Positions 49,093-56,960 of a stretch of 58,097 bases of DNA are shown in pieces (positions within the stretch are counted from its first letter, which is position 1; each line of letters begins with the position of its first letter). The notes beneath the pieces are model-generated. The model was not told the origin of the DNA. It was given only the letters and a program-made list of their open reading frames with translations, and did not search any database. The DNA is from Prevotella sp. (GTDB taxonomy: Bacteria; Bacteroidota; Bacteroidia; Bacteroidales; Bacteroidaceae), in assembly GCA_017965475.1 (NCBI GenBank), contig JAGCPV010000134.1, positions 1 to 58,097 of the forward strand. The letters run 5' to 3'. The translations under genes and the position numbers were made by a program.

Positions 49093-49657
49093 CCTTCGTC
49101 TTCCGTTTAGACACCTTTTCCTTATTCTTATTTACGAAGTCCTTCCAACCCCTGTATTTCACCTCACTCTCAGGCCGTCCCATCTGCAGGTAGTGACAAT
49201 AGGCCGCTGCCAGCGCGTCCGTCGCATCCATGAACTTACCCATCTCCTCGTTGGGTATTTTTAGGAGTCGCTGGAGCATCCCCGCCACCTGTTCCTTCGA
49301 GGCGTTGCCATTACCCGTCAGCGCCATTTTGATCTTCATCGGCGCGTATTCGTGGATGGGCACGCCGTGATGGATGGCTGCGGCGATGGCCGTACCCTGT
49401 GCACGCCCCAACTTCAGCATCGACTGCACGTTCTTTCCGAAGAACGGTGCCTCGATGGCCATCTCGTCAGGCAGATACCCGTCGATGATGCTCGTCACCC
49501 GCTCGAAGATATGTCCGAGTTTCAGGTAGGCATCAGGGAATTTCCGCAGGTCGATGATACCCATTGTGATCATCTGCGCCTTGCCGTCCTTCACCTTCAG
49601 CAAACCGTATCCCATCAGGTTCGTACCAGGGTCGATGCCCAATATGATCTTCTCCAT
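49079..49657 (-). CDS. ruvC: Holliday junction resolvase RuvC
   Basis: ATG 49657 ([20 protein letters not shown]) gives 192 residues. The RNase H-fold catalytic acids are Asp in LGIDPGTN, Glu in [14 protein letters not shown] and the Asp pair in [14 protein letters not shown]. RuvC cuts Holliday junctions during recombination. A basic tail ([13 protein letters not shown]) follows. ruvA and ruvB are not nearby. The promoter box TATCTTTG at 49666-49673 ends eight bases before the ATG. The 3' end overlaps the ABC gene by 14 bases. Confidence 0.95.
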   Translation of the reverse strand: MEKIILGIDPGTNLMGYGLLKVKDGKAQMITMGIIDLRKFPDAYLKLGHIFERVTSIIDGYLPDEMAIEAPFFGKNVQSMLKLGRAQGTAIAAAIHHGVPIHEYAPMKIKMALTGNGNASKEQVAGMLQRLLKIPNEEMGKFMDATDALAAAYCHYLQMGRPESEVKYRGWKDFVNKNKEKVSKRKTKDEND

Positions 49658-49665
49658 TTCCGCTG

Positions 49666-49673
49666 CAAAGATA
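49666..49673 (-). promoter_or_regulatory. -7 box of ruvC, very short leader
   Basis: Minus-strand TATCTTTG ends eight bases before the ruvC ATG, inside the 44-base gap after the preceding gene. Confidence 0.55.
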
Positions 49674-49701
49674 GCGCAAATCGGGCAAAATGCCAAAATA
49701 A

Positions 49702-50280
49702 TCACTCAAAAATCACCAATTCCCTTGGGATGGTGATGATTTTCAGCCGTTCGTACCAGATACGGTTGGAGCCTGCGATGTGCTTCTGCGTATGACTGCT
49801 GATAAAATAATAACTCGCTGTGTATTCGTCCATCATACTGAGAAACACCTTCTTGATACGCGAACACTTTTCGTTGATGGCATTGTCGAGCGGATCCACC
49901 AGATGATCCACGCCCTCGATGATCTTATCCTTGTCCATCAGTTTTGCTGTTGCCATATAGTATCGCAACAGTTCCTCCCGATAGTCGCGCAGGTATTTGA
50001 ACTCTATACCCTCAGGATGTGCCAGGAACAACAGATACACAGCCTTATGCACAGGCTGCAGTTCCACCTCTTTATTATTATAATCTGCCAGGATAAAACG
50101 ATAATCCTTCGTAATCACCAGACGGCTCAGTTTCCCCTTGGCAGCCTCAATCCTCAACTCTTCGAGCAGGGGTACACCAATAGCCTTCAGCAGAAGATCA
50201 TTTCTCCCTTCTGTCTGCAGTTGCGCGACGAGCCGTTTCAACTCCTGCGCCAGTTCCTCTGGTGTCTGCCGTTCGTTCAT
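49702..50280 (-). CDS. Conserved Bacteroidetes protein of unknown function
   Basis: This 192-residue soluble protein is not one I can name. It begins with a helical segment ([18 protein letters not shown]), then a beta hairpin ([17 protein letters not shown]) and a winged-helix-like stretch, [21 protein letters not shown], which resembles the response-regulator-like DNA-binding wing in transcription factors. The C-terminus ([21 protein letters not shown]) is basic. It overlaps ftsZ by four bases, so it is cotranslated with the division gene. Confidence 0.55.
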   Translation of the reverse strand: MNERQTPEELAQELKRLVAQLQTEGRNDLLLKAIGVPLLEELRIEAAKGKLSRLVITKDYRFILADYNNKEVELQPVHKAVYLLFLAHPEGIEFKYLRDYREELLRYYMATAKLMDKDKIIEGVDHLVDPLDNAINEKCSRIKKVFLSMMDEYTASYYFISSHTQKHIAGSNRIWYERLKIITIPRELVIFE

Positions 50281-51521
50281 TCAGTGACTACGCTCATCAA
50301 ATCCTTCAGCCATTGTTTCCACTTATCGAGGATCGTAGGCTCTTTCTCCTCTTCCTCAGGCTCAGGCTCTGGCACCACAGCGGGTTCCGGCTCTTTAGCA
50401 GGCTCTACTTCGAACTGCAATTCCGTCTGCGTGATCACCTTCGCCATCGTAGGTTTGATCACAGGCTTATAGAGCTTCTTGATCACATCCTCATAGTAAT
50501 CGTCTTCGTTGCTATGCACATCCATCTGCACTTCCTCTTCCACCTTATCTTCCATACCAGTAGCCAGGATCGTCACCTTTGCATCCTCGCCCAGCGAGTC
50601 ATCCGTTGCCGTACCCCAGATCACGTCGATATTCGGATCCAGCTGGTCGAAGAAGTCATCGATCTCCTGTAACTCCCGCACGAAGATAGGAAAGTCGTCG
50701 CTGGCATAGATATTAAAGAGGATACGTTTGGCCTTGCCGATATCGTTGCCATAGAGTAGGGGTGAGTCGAGCGCATTCAGGATGGCCTTCTCCACACGAT
50801 GCTCACCACTGGCGCGCCCCATCGCCATGATGGCCCCTCCACCGTTCTTCATCGTGGTCTCCACATCACGGAAGTCACTCTTGATCCCTCCGTCGCTGGG
50901 CAGTGTGATCAGTTCCGAGATACCCTTCACGGCATCCATCAGGATATTGTCAGCCCTCAGAAAAGCCTCCTTGACAGATATCTCCGAGTCAGCATACACG
51001 TCGCAGAGACGCTCGTTGTTCACGATCAACAGTGCATCCACATTCTTACGCAGTTCCTCCACACCCTTCAGGGCCTTGATGATCTTACGTTTCTTCTCAA
51101 ACTTGAAGGGAATCGTCACCACACCAATCGTCAGAATCCCGCTATCCTTGGCCACACTGGCCACCACAGGGGCAGCACCAGTACCCGTGCCACCTCCCAT
51201 ACCAGCCGTCACGAACACCATCTTCGTGCCGTCAGAGAGCATCTTCACGATGTCGTTGATGTTATTCTCAGCCTCCTCACGTCCCTTGTCAGGATTACCT
51301 CCAGCCCCAAGACCTGCACCCAATTGAATCTTATACGGCACAGGTGAGCGCGACAACGACTGACTATCCGTATTACAGACGGCATAGGTCACACCTGCCA
51401 CACCTTCTTTATACATATTATTCACAGCGTTGCAGCCCCCGCCTCCAACGCCCACCACTTTGATGATGCCCTGCATCTGATCCGTTACAGGACCAAAGTC
51501 GATCATATTATCTTCTCCCAT
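50277..51521 (-). CDS. ftsZ: Cell division protein FtsZ
   Basis: This 414-residue tubulin-like GTPase forms the Z-ring. The N-terminal VVGVGGGGCNAVNNMY, the tubulin signature FVTAGMGGGTGTGAAPVVAS (about 103-122), and the GTPase-activating NxxDxx region ISVKEAFLRADNILMDAVKG are intact. A Pro/Glu-rich linker (EPEPAVVPEPEPEEEEKEPT) and a short terminal peptide follow. It is not near ftsA, ftsQ or mur genes here, unlike the usual dcw cluster. The -7 box TATCTTTG (minus, 51540-51547) ends 18 bases before the ATG. Confidence 0.93.
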   Translation of the reverse strand: MGEDNMIDFGPVTDQMQGIIKVVGVGGGGCNAVNNMYKEGVAGVTYAVCNTDSQSLSRSPVPYKIQLGAGLGAGGNPDKGREEAENNINDIVKMLSDGTKMVFVTAGMGGGTGTGAAPVVASVAKDSGILTIGVVTIPFKFEKKRKIIKALKGVEELRKNVDALLIVNNERLCDVYADSEISVKEAFLRADNILMDAVKGISELITLPSDGGIKSDFRDVETTMKNGGGAIMAMGRASGEHRVEKAILNALDSPLLYGNDIGKAKRILFNIYASDDFPIFVRELQEIDDFFDQLDPNIDVIWGTATDDSLGEDAKVTILATGMEDKVEEEVQMDVHSNEDDYYEDVIKKLYKPVIKPTMAKVITQTELQFEVEPAKEPEPAVVPEPEPEEEEKEPTILDKWKQWLKDLMSVVTE

Positions 51522-51574
51522 GTTCTATCGATTTGGCTACAAAGATAGCAATCTTTTCCCACATTTCCAAACGT

Positions 51575-52171
51575 TCACAAGGCTTGCAACGCAAATTTAT
51601 CTTTATATCTGTCATAGATATTGTACATGAAGATGATGATGATGGAACAGATGCTTGCAAACCACGTGATCATTTCCAAAAGTACACCTGTCCAGAAGAA
51701 TCGATAGCAGTGGTTCCACTGTGCAGGTACATCTATGGGCCTGTCAGTAATCATGAATTCCATAGGACCTTTAATATCATTATGGAACAGGAAATAGATG
51801 CCCAAACCCAGAAAGATAAACCCCACGACAGTCCATAGCCACCAAGGCTTTCGTCTCAACAGGACTAAGACGGCACATGTAGCCAACACAATTTTCATCA
51901 GGAAGAACACTGGTTGATATACAAAGACAGACAACAGCATGATGACCATATAAACGCAAGCCCCAATGATGGCCAGCGATAACCAGAACGCGCTCGTCTT
52001 TCTGGGAATCAGACAATAAAGGATAATTCCCATAAATCCGTATATAGGCCATAATGAAATCGCAAGCCCATATATGGCCATCACCCCTAAAACCATGATG
52101 ATCGCTATGATCGCCACAATCACAGTGATGATATCCCCCGCCAAAGCTCTTAACGTTTTTATTTGTTCCAT
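51575..52171 (-). CDS. Multi-pass membrane protein, unknown
   Basis: The 198-residue protein has about five transmembrane helices: 13-35 (DIITVIVAIIAIIMVLGVMA), 41-56, 62-82, 87-104 and 110-128. After these comes a short periplasmic or cytosolic section (HNDIKGPMEFMITDRPIDV), then a last helix at about 158-185. No family is recognised. It lies in an AT-richer stretch together with other unrecognised genes, between ftsZ and the 145-residue gene. Confidence 0.5.
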   Translation of the reverse strand: MEQIKTLRALAGDIITVIVAIIAIIMVLGVMAIYGLAISLWPIYGFMGIILYCLIPRKTSAFWLSLAIIGACVYMVIMLLSVFVYQPVFFLMKIVLATCAVLVLLRRKPWWLWTVVGFIFLGLGIYFLFHNDIKGPMEFMITDRPIDVPAQWNHCYRFFWTGVLLEMITWFASICSIIIIFMYNIYDRYKDKFALQAL

Positions 52172-52200
52172 ATATGTTTCCGTACTTCGTGGTCCATCAA

Positions 52201-52638
52201 TTATTTCTTTGAATTGCCAAACAACTCTTTACGCTCTTGAAGCTCTATCCAGTTCTGATCTCCCTTTGAGGAATTGATAAAGGCTTGGGTAATGACGGCC
52301 CTGTCGTCTCCAACATTTTCCTTATAACGGTATTTCATCTCTTGCCGGATCAGTGCGATGTTCCCACTTTGTCTATCCTTGAACTCCTCTATCAGTTCAT
52401 TGGTAGATAGATTCTTGATGCGTTCCTCTCGTTTCCCGAGTTTATCCACATACAAAATCTTGAAAATCTCTTCCTTCAGAACCTTTTCATCCTTAGTCCA
52501 CTTGCTGGTATATAGCGAGACCAACTCCTGGCGAGACAGCCCCACCAGCATATCCACACACTTCCGTAACTCCTCGTCCGTCCACTTAGAATAGTGGAAC
52601 TTTCTGGCCTGTTTTAAAATGTACTCGTAATCTGTCAT
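52201..52638 (-). CDS. Unknown soluble protein behind a copied dnaB promoter
   Basis: This 145-residue protein, MTDYEYILKQARKFHYSKWT, is Lys/Glu-rich and mainly helical (RQELVSLYTSKWTKDEKVLK; NLSTNELIEEFKDRQ). It matches no family I know. Its upstream 96 bases are almost identical to those before dnaB (see 55692-55787), and its first residues (MTDYEY) resemble DnaB's MSDFAYG, which suggests that the promoter and start region were duplicated together. Confidence 0.55.
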   Translation of the reverse strand: MTDYEYILKQARKFHYSKWTDEELRKCVDMLVGLSRQELVSLYTSKWTKDEKVLKEEIFKILYVDKLGKREERIKNLSTNELIEEFKDRQSGNIALIRQEMKYRYKENVGDDRAVITQAFINSSKGDQNWIELQERKELFGNSKK

Positions 52639-52729
52639 AATTGCACTGTTTTTTTACAGCGCAAAGATAGGATAATCCCGCTTTGCCACCAAGCAATTTC
52701 GCAAGACAAGCCTTGTGAAAATGTGTTTT
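52634..52729 (-). repeat. Duplicated promoter segment, copy A
   Basis: This 96-base segment matches 55692-55787 at about 91 positions. On the minus strand it holds TATCTTTG (box), a leader hairpin GCGCTGT-AAAAAAA-ACAGTGC and the ATG region of the 145-residue gene. Confidence 0.8.
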
Positions 52730-52815
52730 AGAGCGGTCTTTGCGCATTTTCTTTCTCAAATATTTGTATGTTTCGGAAAAAGCGAGATGAACCATTGTGG
52801 AAAAGCTGACCATGT

Positions 52816-53388
52816 TCACGGCTGATAATCCATCACATAATGCAATAGAGGATCTACAGCCCAGGTCAGTTCTTGCGGAAACTCCACACGGAGATACATC
52901 CAAGTACGGTTCTTCAGTTTGATGTCTTTCTCAAAGAACAGCCTGCCCTTGTCGTATTTCCCTGCTAAGAGGAACGAACTGTCAGCCATCGACTTTGTCA
53001 CAGCCGACATGTTAAGTCCCTCATACTTCTCTTGGACAGACATCTCACATTCATCATCGTATGCACTCACCACCATATTAATGCCGTGATACTCCACCCG
53101 CAAGTTCCTTTCCCCTTGATTCAGCAATACCTTATTCATAAACTCCGGATATGCAACCTCATACCCATCCCCGTAGTTCTTCCAATAAGCCTTGCCAGTC
53201 GCCTCGAACTGCCTCCGTAACCACTTCGCATCATAAAATACCGTATCCCTTATGGTCACAAGGAATGTGTCTTTGTAGATCGTGTCATGAACCACGACCT
53301 TGCTCTCTTCTGTCCCTTTCACTCCCCATGCGAAATAAGCGCTTACGCCCCCAATCAATAATATGATACCAAACAAGGACCTCTTCAT
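52816..53388 (-). CDS. Exported or anchored protein, unknown
   Basis: This 190-residue protein starts MKRSLFGIILLIGGVSAYFA, a signal anchor. The remainder looks beta-rich, with KVVVHDTIYKDTFLVTIRDT, LRVEYHGINMVVSAYDDECE and TWMYLRVEFPQELTW. I know no matching family. It follows the ADP-ribosylglycohydrolase gene by 11 bases and may be the last gene of the dnaB transcript. Confidence 0.5.
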   Translation of the reverse strand: MKRSLFGIILLIGGVSAYFAWGVKGTEESKVVVHDTIYKDTFLVTIRDTVFYDAKWLRRQFEATGKAYWKNYGDGYEVAYPEFMNKVLLNQGERNLRVEYHGINMVVSAYDDECEMSVQEKYEGLNMSAVTKSMADSSFLLAGKYDKGRLFFEKDIKLKNRTWMYLRVEFPQELTWAVDPLLHYVMDYQP

Positions 53389-53399
53389 CTTATTATCTA

Positions 53400-53990
53400 T
53401 TATAATTCTTCGACCATATCCATGAACTGATCCTTAATCTCTCTGAGGTCATCTGTCAGGAGATTGTTGCAGCGTTCTGCGATGTAATTGGGAATGGGAT
53501 ACATGCAGGCAGCGATGGCGCCAGCCATACAGCCAATGGTGTCAGAATCCCCACCTAGAGATATGGCAAGACGAATTACCTCCTCAAACGAATTACCCTC
53601 CAAGAACGCAATAATAGCCTCTGGAACACTCCCTTGACATGAGACATCAAATCCATATAACCCTACGGGACTCACTCGCATGCCAGCACCATTACCCCAG
53701 CTGTTATATGGTTGAGGATCGTCCTGATAAAGCCATGAATAAAAGAGTCCGCCATAACCAGCCCCAGGATGTTTCTGCCCCAGTTCCTGCATACACTTGA
53801 TTAACATCTTTGTTGTGTGCTTTTTGTCTTCGACCAGCCACTTAGCCACAGCCAATGTCATCACAGAATCATCCGTAAAGCGGCACCCTTCCTCAAACAA
53901 CTCGAAATCCGTCCTCTTCGTTCCGTAGAATTCATACGTAGAGCCAATGATATCTCCCACCAGTGCTCCTAACATTTTCACCTGTCCCAT
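53400..53990 (-). CDS. ADP-ribosylglycohydrolase family protein (short form)
   Basis: ATG 53990 (MGQVKMLGALVGDIIGS) gives 196 residues, shorter than the usual 250-300. The dimetal motifs are in FTDDSVMTLAVAKWLVED and SLGGDSDTIGCMAGAIAACM; GALVGDIIGSTYEF matches the family's N-terminal Gly-Asp motif. These enzymes remove ADP-ribose from proteins or nucleic acids, for example DraG. The gene begins one base after the WYL-domain gene, downstream of dnaB. The substrate is unknown. Confidence 0.85.
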   Translation of the reverse strand: MGQVKMLGALVGDIIGSTYEFYGTKRTDFELFEEGCRFTDDSVMTLAVAKWLVEDKKHTTKMLIKCMQELGQKHPGAGYGGLFYSWLYQDDPQPYNSWGNGAGMRVSPVGLYGFDVSCQGSVPEAIIAFLEGNSFEEVIRLAISLGGDSDTIGCMAGAIAACMYPIPNYIAERCNNLLTDDLREIKDQFMDMVEEL

Positions 53991-53991
53991 A

Positions 53992-54258
53992 TTATATCCT
54001 ATTAAAATTATCACCTATTTGATTCCAAAAGATCCGTGAGAAGGAATGACCATTCACTTTCTGGATCCTGCTCACCTTGAAAGTTCGCTCTTCCTTGATA
54101 TCCTGACGGATGGCTTGAATGTAGCCTCCGCCATAGTACTGTGAATAGACGATATCAGAAATCACGCAAGAAAACACATGCCCACTTCGTGTGCAATACT
54201 CAATCTCTATCGTCTGCTCAAACATCACCGCTCTGTCAATAACCTCCTCTATAGCCAT
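53992..54258 (-). CDS. Stand-alone WYL-like domain protein
   Basis: ATG 54258 gives 88 residues, MAIEEVIDRAVMFEQTIEIE onward. The pattern IEIEYCTRSGHVFSCVISDIVYS, GGGYIQAIRQDIKEERTFKV and SRIQKV resembles the core of a WYL domain, a ligand-sensing fold common in phage- and defence-linked regulators. No HTH is attached. Its first 23 bases overlap the end of dnaB in another frame, and its stop is next to the ADP-ribosylglycohydrolase start. An upstream ATG at 54372 would put 114 more bases inside dnaB and is rejected. Confidence 0.6.
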   Translation of the reverse strand: MAIEEVIDRAVMFEQTIEIEYCTRSGHVFSCVISDIVYSQYYGGGYIQAIRQDIKEERTFKVSRIQKVNGHSFSRIFWNQIGDNFNRI

Positions 54259-55696
54259 CAATTGCCGCCAATTTAAATGGGTCAATTTCTTCTTCCGAGT
54301 AAAGCCCGCCCTCTGTCGGAGGACAATTCGCCATTGATTGGTCATCACAATTCTCAAAGCGGGTATATTCACCCTTGAACTCCATCATGATGATACCTGT
54401 TCCGCCTTTACGATGCTTGGAGATAATGACCTCGGCTTTGTCCTTATAGTCAATCAAACCATCAGAACTCATTAAGATACCATAATACTCAGGGCGATGC
54501 AGGAAGATCACCATGTCAGCATCTTGTTCAATGGCACCAGACTCTCTGAGGTCAGACAATTGTGGTCGTTTCCCCTCTGGACCTACACGCGATTCCACAC
54601 CACGATTCAATTGGCTCAGTGCCAGAACAGGAATATTCAACTCCTTTGCCAAACCCTTCAACGAACGCGAAATCAGCGACACCTCCTCTTGCCGACTGTT
54701 ATACCTCATACCACTGGCAGTCATCAGCTGCAGATAGTCTATCATAATCAGCTTGACGCCATGCTCTTTAACCAAACGCCGTGCCTTTGTCCTGAGTTCC
54801 ATGACAGAAAGACTCTCCGTATCATCAATATAGAGAGGTGCCACTTTCAAGATGTCCAGTTTTTTGTCGAGTCTTAGCCAGTCTTGCTTGTCTAATTGTC
54901 CGCTCAATAGTTTCTTTCCATCGATCTTGCAAGCATTTGATATGAGACGGTTTGTCAACTGCACATCCGACATCTCCAGCGAGAAGATGGCCATTGGGAT
55001 CTTCTGATCACCTGCTATGTTTTTCGCCAATGAGAGTGCGAAAGCCGTTTTCCCCATTGCAGGACGACCAGCAATAATCACAAGATCAGAATTCTGCCAT
55101 CCGCATGTCATTTCATCCAGCTTATTAAGTCCTGATGAAATGCCAGTAATACCTCCTTGATTCGCATGTGCGAGCTTAACCAAGTCCAATGCTTTATCAA
55201 CTATAGGAGATAGCACGGAATACTCTTTCTTCATGTTTCTCTGAGACAGTTCGAAAAGGGTACTTTCCGCTTCCTGAACCACATCTTTGATGTCATAGGT
55301 CTCGTCGAATGTCTTCTTTCCGATTACACTGACATAATGGATCATCTGACGAGCTAGGAACTTCTCAGCCACAATATTTGCATGATACTCAATGCTGGCG
55401 GAAGTGGCGACTCTCGAACTCAAGTCCGCAATATAGCTTGGGCCACCAACCTCTTCGAGTTTCCCCATCTTCCCCAACTTGTCAGTCACAGTCAGCACAT
55501 CTACAGGGCTCTCATCCGCACTGAGTAGCTGTATGGCCTCATACACCATCTGGTTTCTGGGCTCATAGAAACTCTCTGGACGTAACAAGTCGCACACCTC
55601 CAGATAGGCATCCTTGTCTATCATCAGCGCCCCCAACACAGCCTTCTCTATCTCTGGAGCCTGAGGCATCACATGACCATAAGCAAAATCTGACAT
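54236..55696 (-). CDS. dnaB: Replicative DNA helicase DnaB
   Basis: This 486-residue hexameric helicase unwinds DNA at the replication fork. The N-terminal DnaB domain (PQAPEIEKAVLGALMIDKDA) is followed by the RecA-type motor with Walker A IIAGRPAMGKTAFALSLA (about 211), FSLEMSDVQLTNRLIS, LIMIDYLQLMTASGMRYNS and ALSQLNRGVESR, then RESGAIEQDADMVIFLHR. The C-terminus ends in a short unusual tail (EEIDPFKLAAIDGYRGGY). It is followed by overlapping WYL-like and ADP-ribosylglycohydrolase genes. Its promoter is copy B of the 96-base repeat. Confidence 0.93.
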   Translation of the reverse strand: MSDFAYGHVMPQAPEIEKAVLGALMIDKDAYLEVCDLLRPESFYEPRNQMVYEAIQLLSADESPVDVLTVTDKLGKMGKLEEVGGPSYIADLSSRVATSASIEYHANIVAEKFLARQMIHYVSVIGKKTFDETYDIKDVVQEAESTLFELSQRNMKKEYSVLSPIVDKALDLVKLAHANQGGITGISSGLNKLDEMTCGWQNSDLVIIAGRPAMGKTAFALSLAKNIAGDQKIPMAIFSLEMSDVQLTNRLISNACKIDGKKLLSGQLDKQDWLRLDKKLDILKVAPLYIDDTESLSVMELRTKARRLVKEHGVKLIMIDYLQLMTASGMRYNSRQEEVSLISRSLKGLAKELNIPVLALSQLNRGVESRVGPEGKRPQLSDLRESGAIEQDADMVIFLHRPEYYGILMSSDGLIDYKDKAEVIISKHRKGGTGIIMMEFKGEYTRFENCDDQSMANCPPTEGGLYSEEEIDPFKLAAIDGYRGGY

Positions 55697-55787
55697 AACT
55701 GCACTGTTTTTTTACAGCGCAAAGATAGGATATTCCCGCTTTCCCACCAAGCAATTTCGCAAGACAAGCCTTGTGAAAATGTGTTTT
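55692..55787 (-). repeat. Duplicated promoter segment, copy B (dnaB)
   Basis: This segment matches copy A (52634-52729) at about 91 of 96 positions. It fills the whole gap between dnaB and the AbiEii-type gene. It carries a minus-strand TATCTTTG box and a leader hairpin, GCGCTGT-AAAAAAA-ACAGTGC, just before ATG 55696. Confidence 0.8.
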
Positions 55788-55789
55788 TC

Positions 55790-56461
55790 TTATTTCTGTT
55801 TGGCTTCTATGAGTTTACCTTTGATAAACTCCTGTATGTCATCGGGGGAGACGTCATAAACTGGTTTTAATTCTGTAAAGCCAGTTTCCTTTGTGAAGTT
55901 TTTGCCAGTAGTCAGCATGTTAAGCAGGCCACGCGTACGCAATTTGTGGTCAGAATGTTCAAGGGCAGCAGCAATCATCTTATTAATATCACCTTCTGCT
56001 TTCAATATCGAATAGATGTCATAATAATCCCTGAACTTTGCACGGCGGAGCATGGCCTCCATCTTCATCGCTCCAATCGATTCCATGTCGGCCAGATATA
56101 GATTATTGAGGTAGTGGATCCGCTTCATTGAGGGCACTTCCTTCCGAGGGGCAGCGTAGAACGACAGCTTAACTCCTTCAAAGTTGAAAACTACATGATC
56201 AAATCCACTGACCTCATAGCCTTTGATGGTGCCAATAGACTCTAATTCTTTCTTGATGGCAGGCCAATTCACATCGGGTTTTTCATTCCGCTTGGTAAGC
56301 CACTTCATGAAGTCCAGATCTTCACTCTGTCTTTTCTCTATTTGAAGGGATAACGCTGTTCCACCCACAAGCGTGAAAGGTTTGATACAATCCAACTTTG
56401 AGATTGCCTCAAACACTTCTCCTGTATGTGGTGCCAAAGATGTTGAACGTTCCATAGTCAT
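55790..56461 (-). CDS. AbiEii/AbiGii-type nucleotidyltransferase
   Basis: The 223-residue protein is a minimal nucleotidyltransferase of the AbiEii (PF08843) type. FTLVGGTALSLQIEKRQSEDLDF is the catalytic GG-x-D-D motif (Asp-Leu-Asp), and KLSFYAAPRK and MKMEAMLRRAKFRDYYDIY match the downstream family signature. In AbiE-type type IV modules this is the toxin half, acting on tRNA or nucleotides. Its start overlaps the stop of the small upstream gene by four bases. It is immediately upstream of the dnaB promoter. Confidence 0.85.
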   Translation of the reverse strand: MTMERSTSLAPHTGEVFEAISKLDCIKPFTLVGGTALSLQIEKRQSEDLDFMKWLTKRNEKPDVNWPAIKKELESIGTIKGYEVSGFDHVVFNFEGVKLSFYAAPRKEVPSMKRIHYLNNLYLADMESIGAMKMEAMLRRAKFRDYYDIYSILKAEGDINKMIAAALEHSDHKLRTRGLLNMLTTGKNFTKETGFTELKPVYDVSPDDIQEFIKGKLIEAKQK

Positions 56462-56790
56462 GCAGCCATTATGCGATTCATATGACGAGTCTCTATGCTC
56501 TTGACGTATGCTTCAGGGCGCTTGGCACCAAAATAGTACCACGCATAGAGAATATTATATGGCCTGAACATCGCCCCTTGAGGTGCGACGCGTTCCAACC
56601 ATACTCGTTTCACCATCTTGTAACCAAAGAGAGAGAACAACTTGTCGATGTCGTCAATGTCCAGATATAAGAGAACATGCTCAATAAGTGATTCGTCGGA
56701 AATGGATTTCATTTTCGACACATCGTAAGACCAGAAACAGTTCTCCTTTTTCAACTTACGAAACAGTTGCTTTCTTACATCTTCTTTCAT
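56458..56790 (-). CDS. AbiEii partner protein, DUF6922-like
   Basis: From ATG 56790 this is a 110-residue protein, KEDVRKQLFRKLKKENCFW, SYDVSKMKSISDESLIEHVL, then DIDDIDKLFSLFGYKMVKRVWLERVAPQG. The FWSYD and VWLE(R)xxP positions resemble what I recall of DUF6922, found next to AbiEii-type toxins in Bacteroidetes. It is not the classical AbiEi. The stop overlaps the toxin start by four bases, which supports an antitoxin role (inference). Confidence 0.6.
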   Translation of the reverse strand: MKEDVRKQLFRKLKKENCFWSYDVSKMKSISDESLIEHVLLYLDIDDIDKLFSLFGYKMVKRVWLERVAPQGAMFRPYNILYAWYYFGAKRPEAYVKSIETRHMNRIMAA

Positions 56791-56800
56791 CTTCTCGCTG

Positions 56801-56808
56801 CAAAGATA
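56801..56808 (-). promoter_or_regulatory. -7 box of AbiEii-type pair
   Basis: Minus-strand TATCTTTG ends ten bases before ATG 56790. Confidence 0.5.
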
Positions 56809-56906
56809 CAATTAAGTGAACAAATTTCCAAATAATCTTAGAGAATTTTTATAACCTCCACCCCCAAATCGTCGGAAAAGCCTTTAAACACTGGGAAAAG
56901 GTAAGA

Positions 56907-56927
56907 GGGAGGTCCCCCGAACCTCCC
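56907..56927 (-). terminator. Possible weak terminator after the VapE-like gene
   Basis: GGGAGGT (56907-56913) pairs with ACCTCCC (56921-56927). On the minus strand it is followed by TCTTACCTTTTCC, without a pure T run. Confidence 0.35.
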
Positions 56928-56960
56928 CCTCAGCACCCCCTTTTTTAGAATTGCCCTCTC

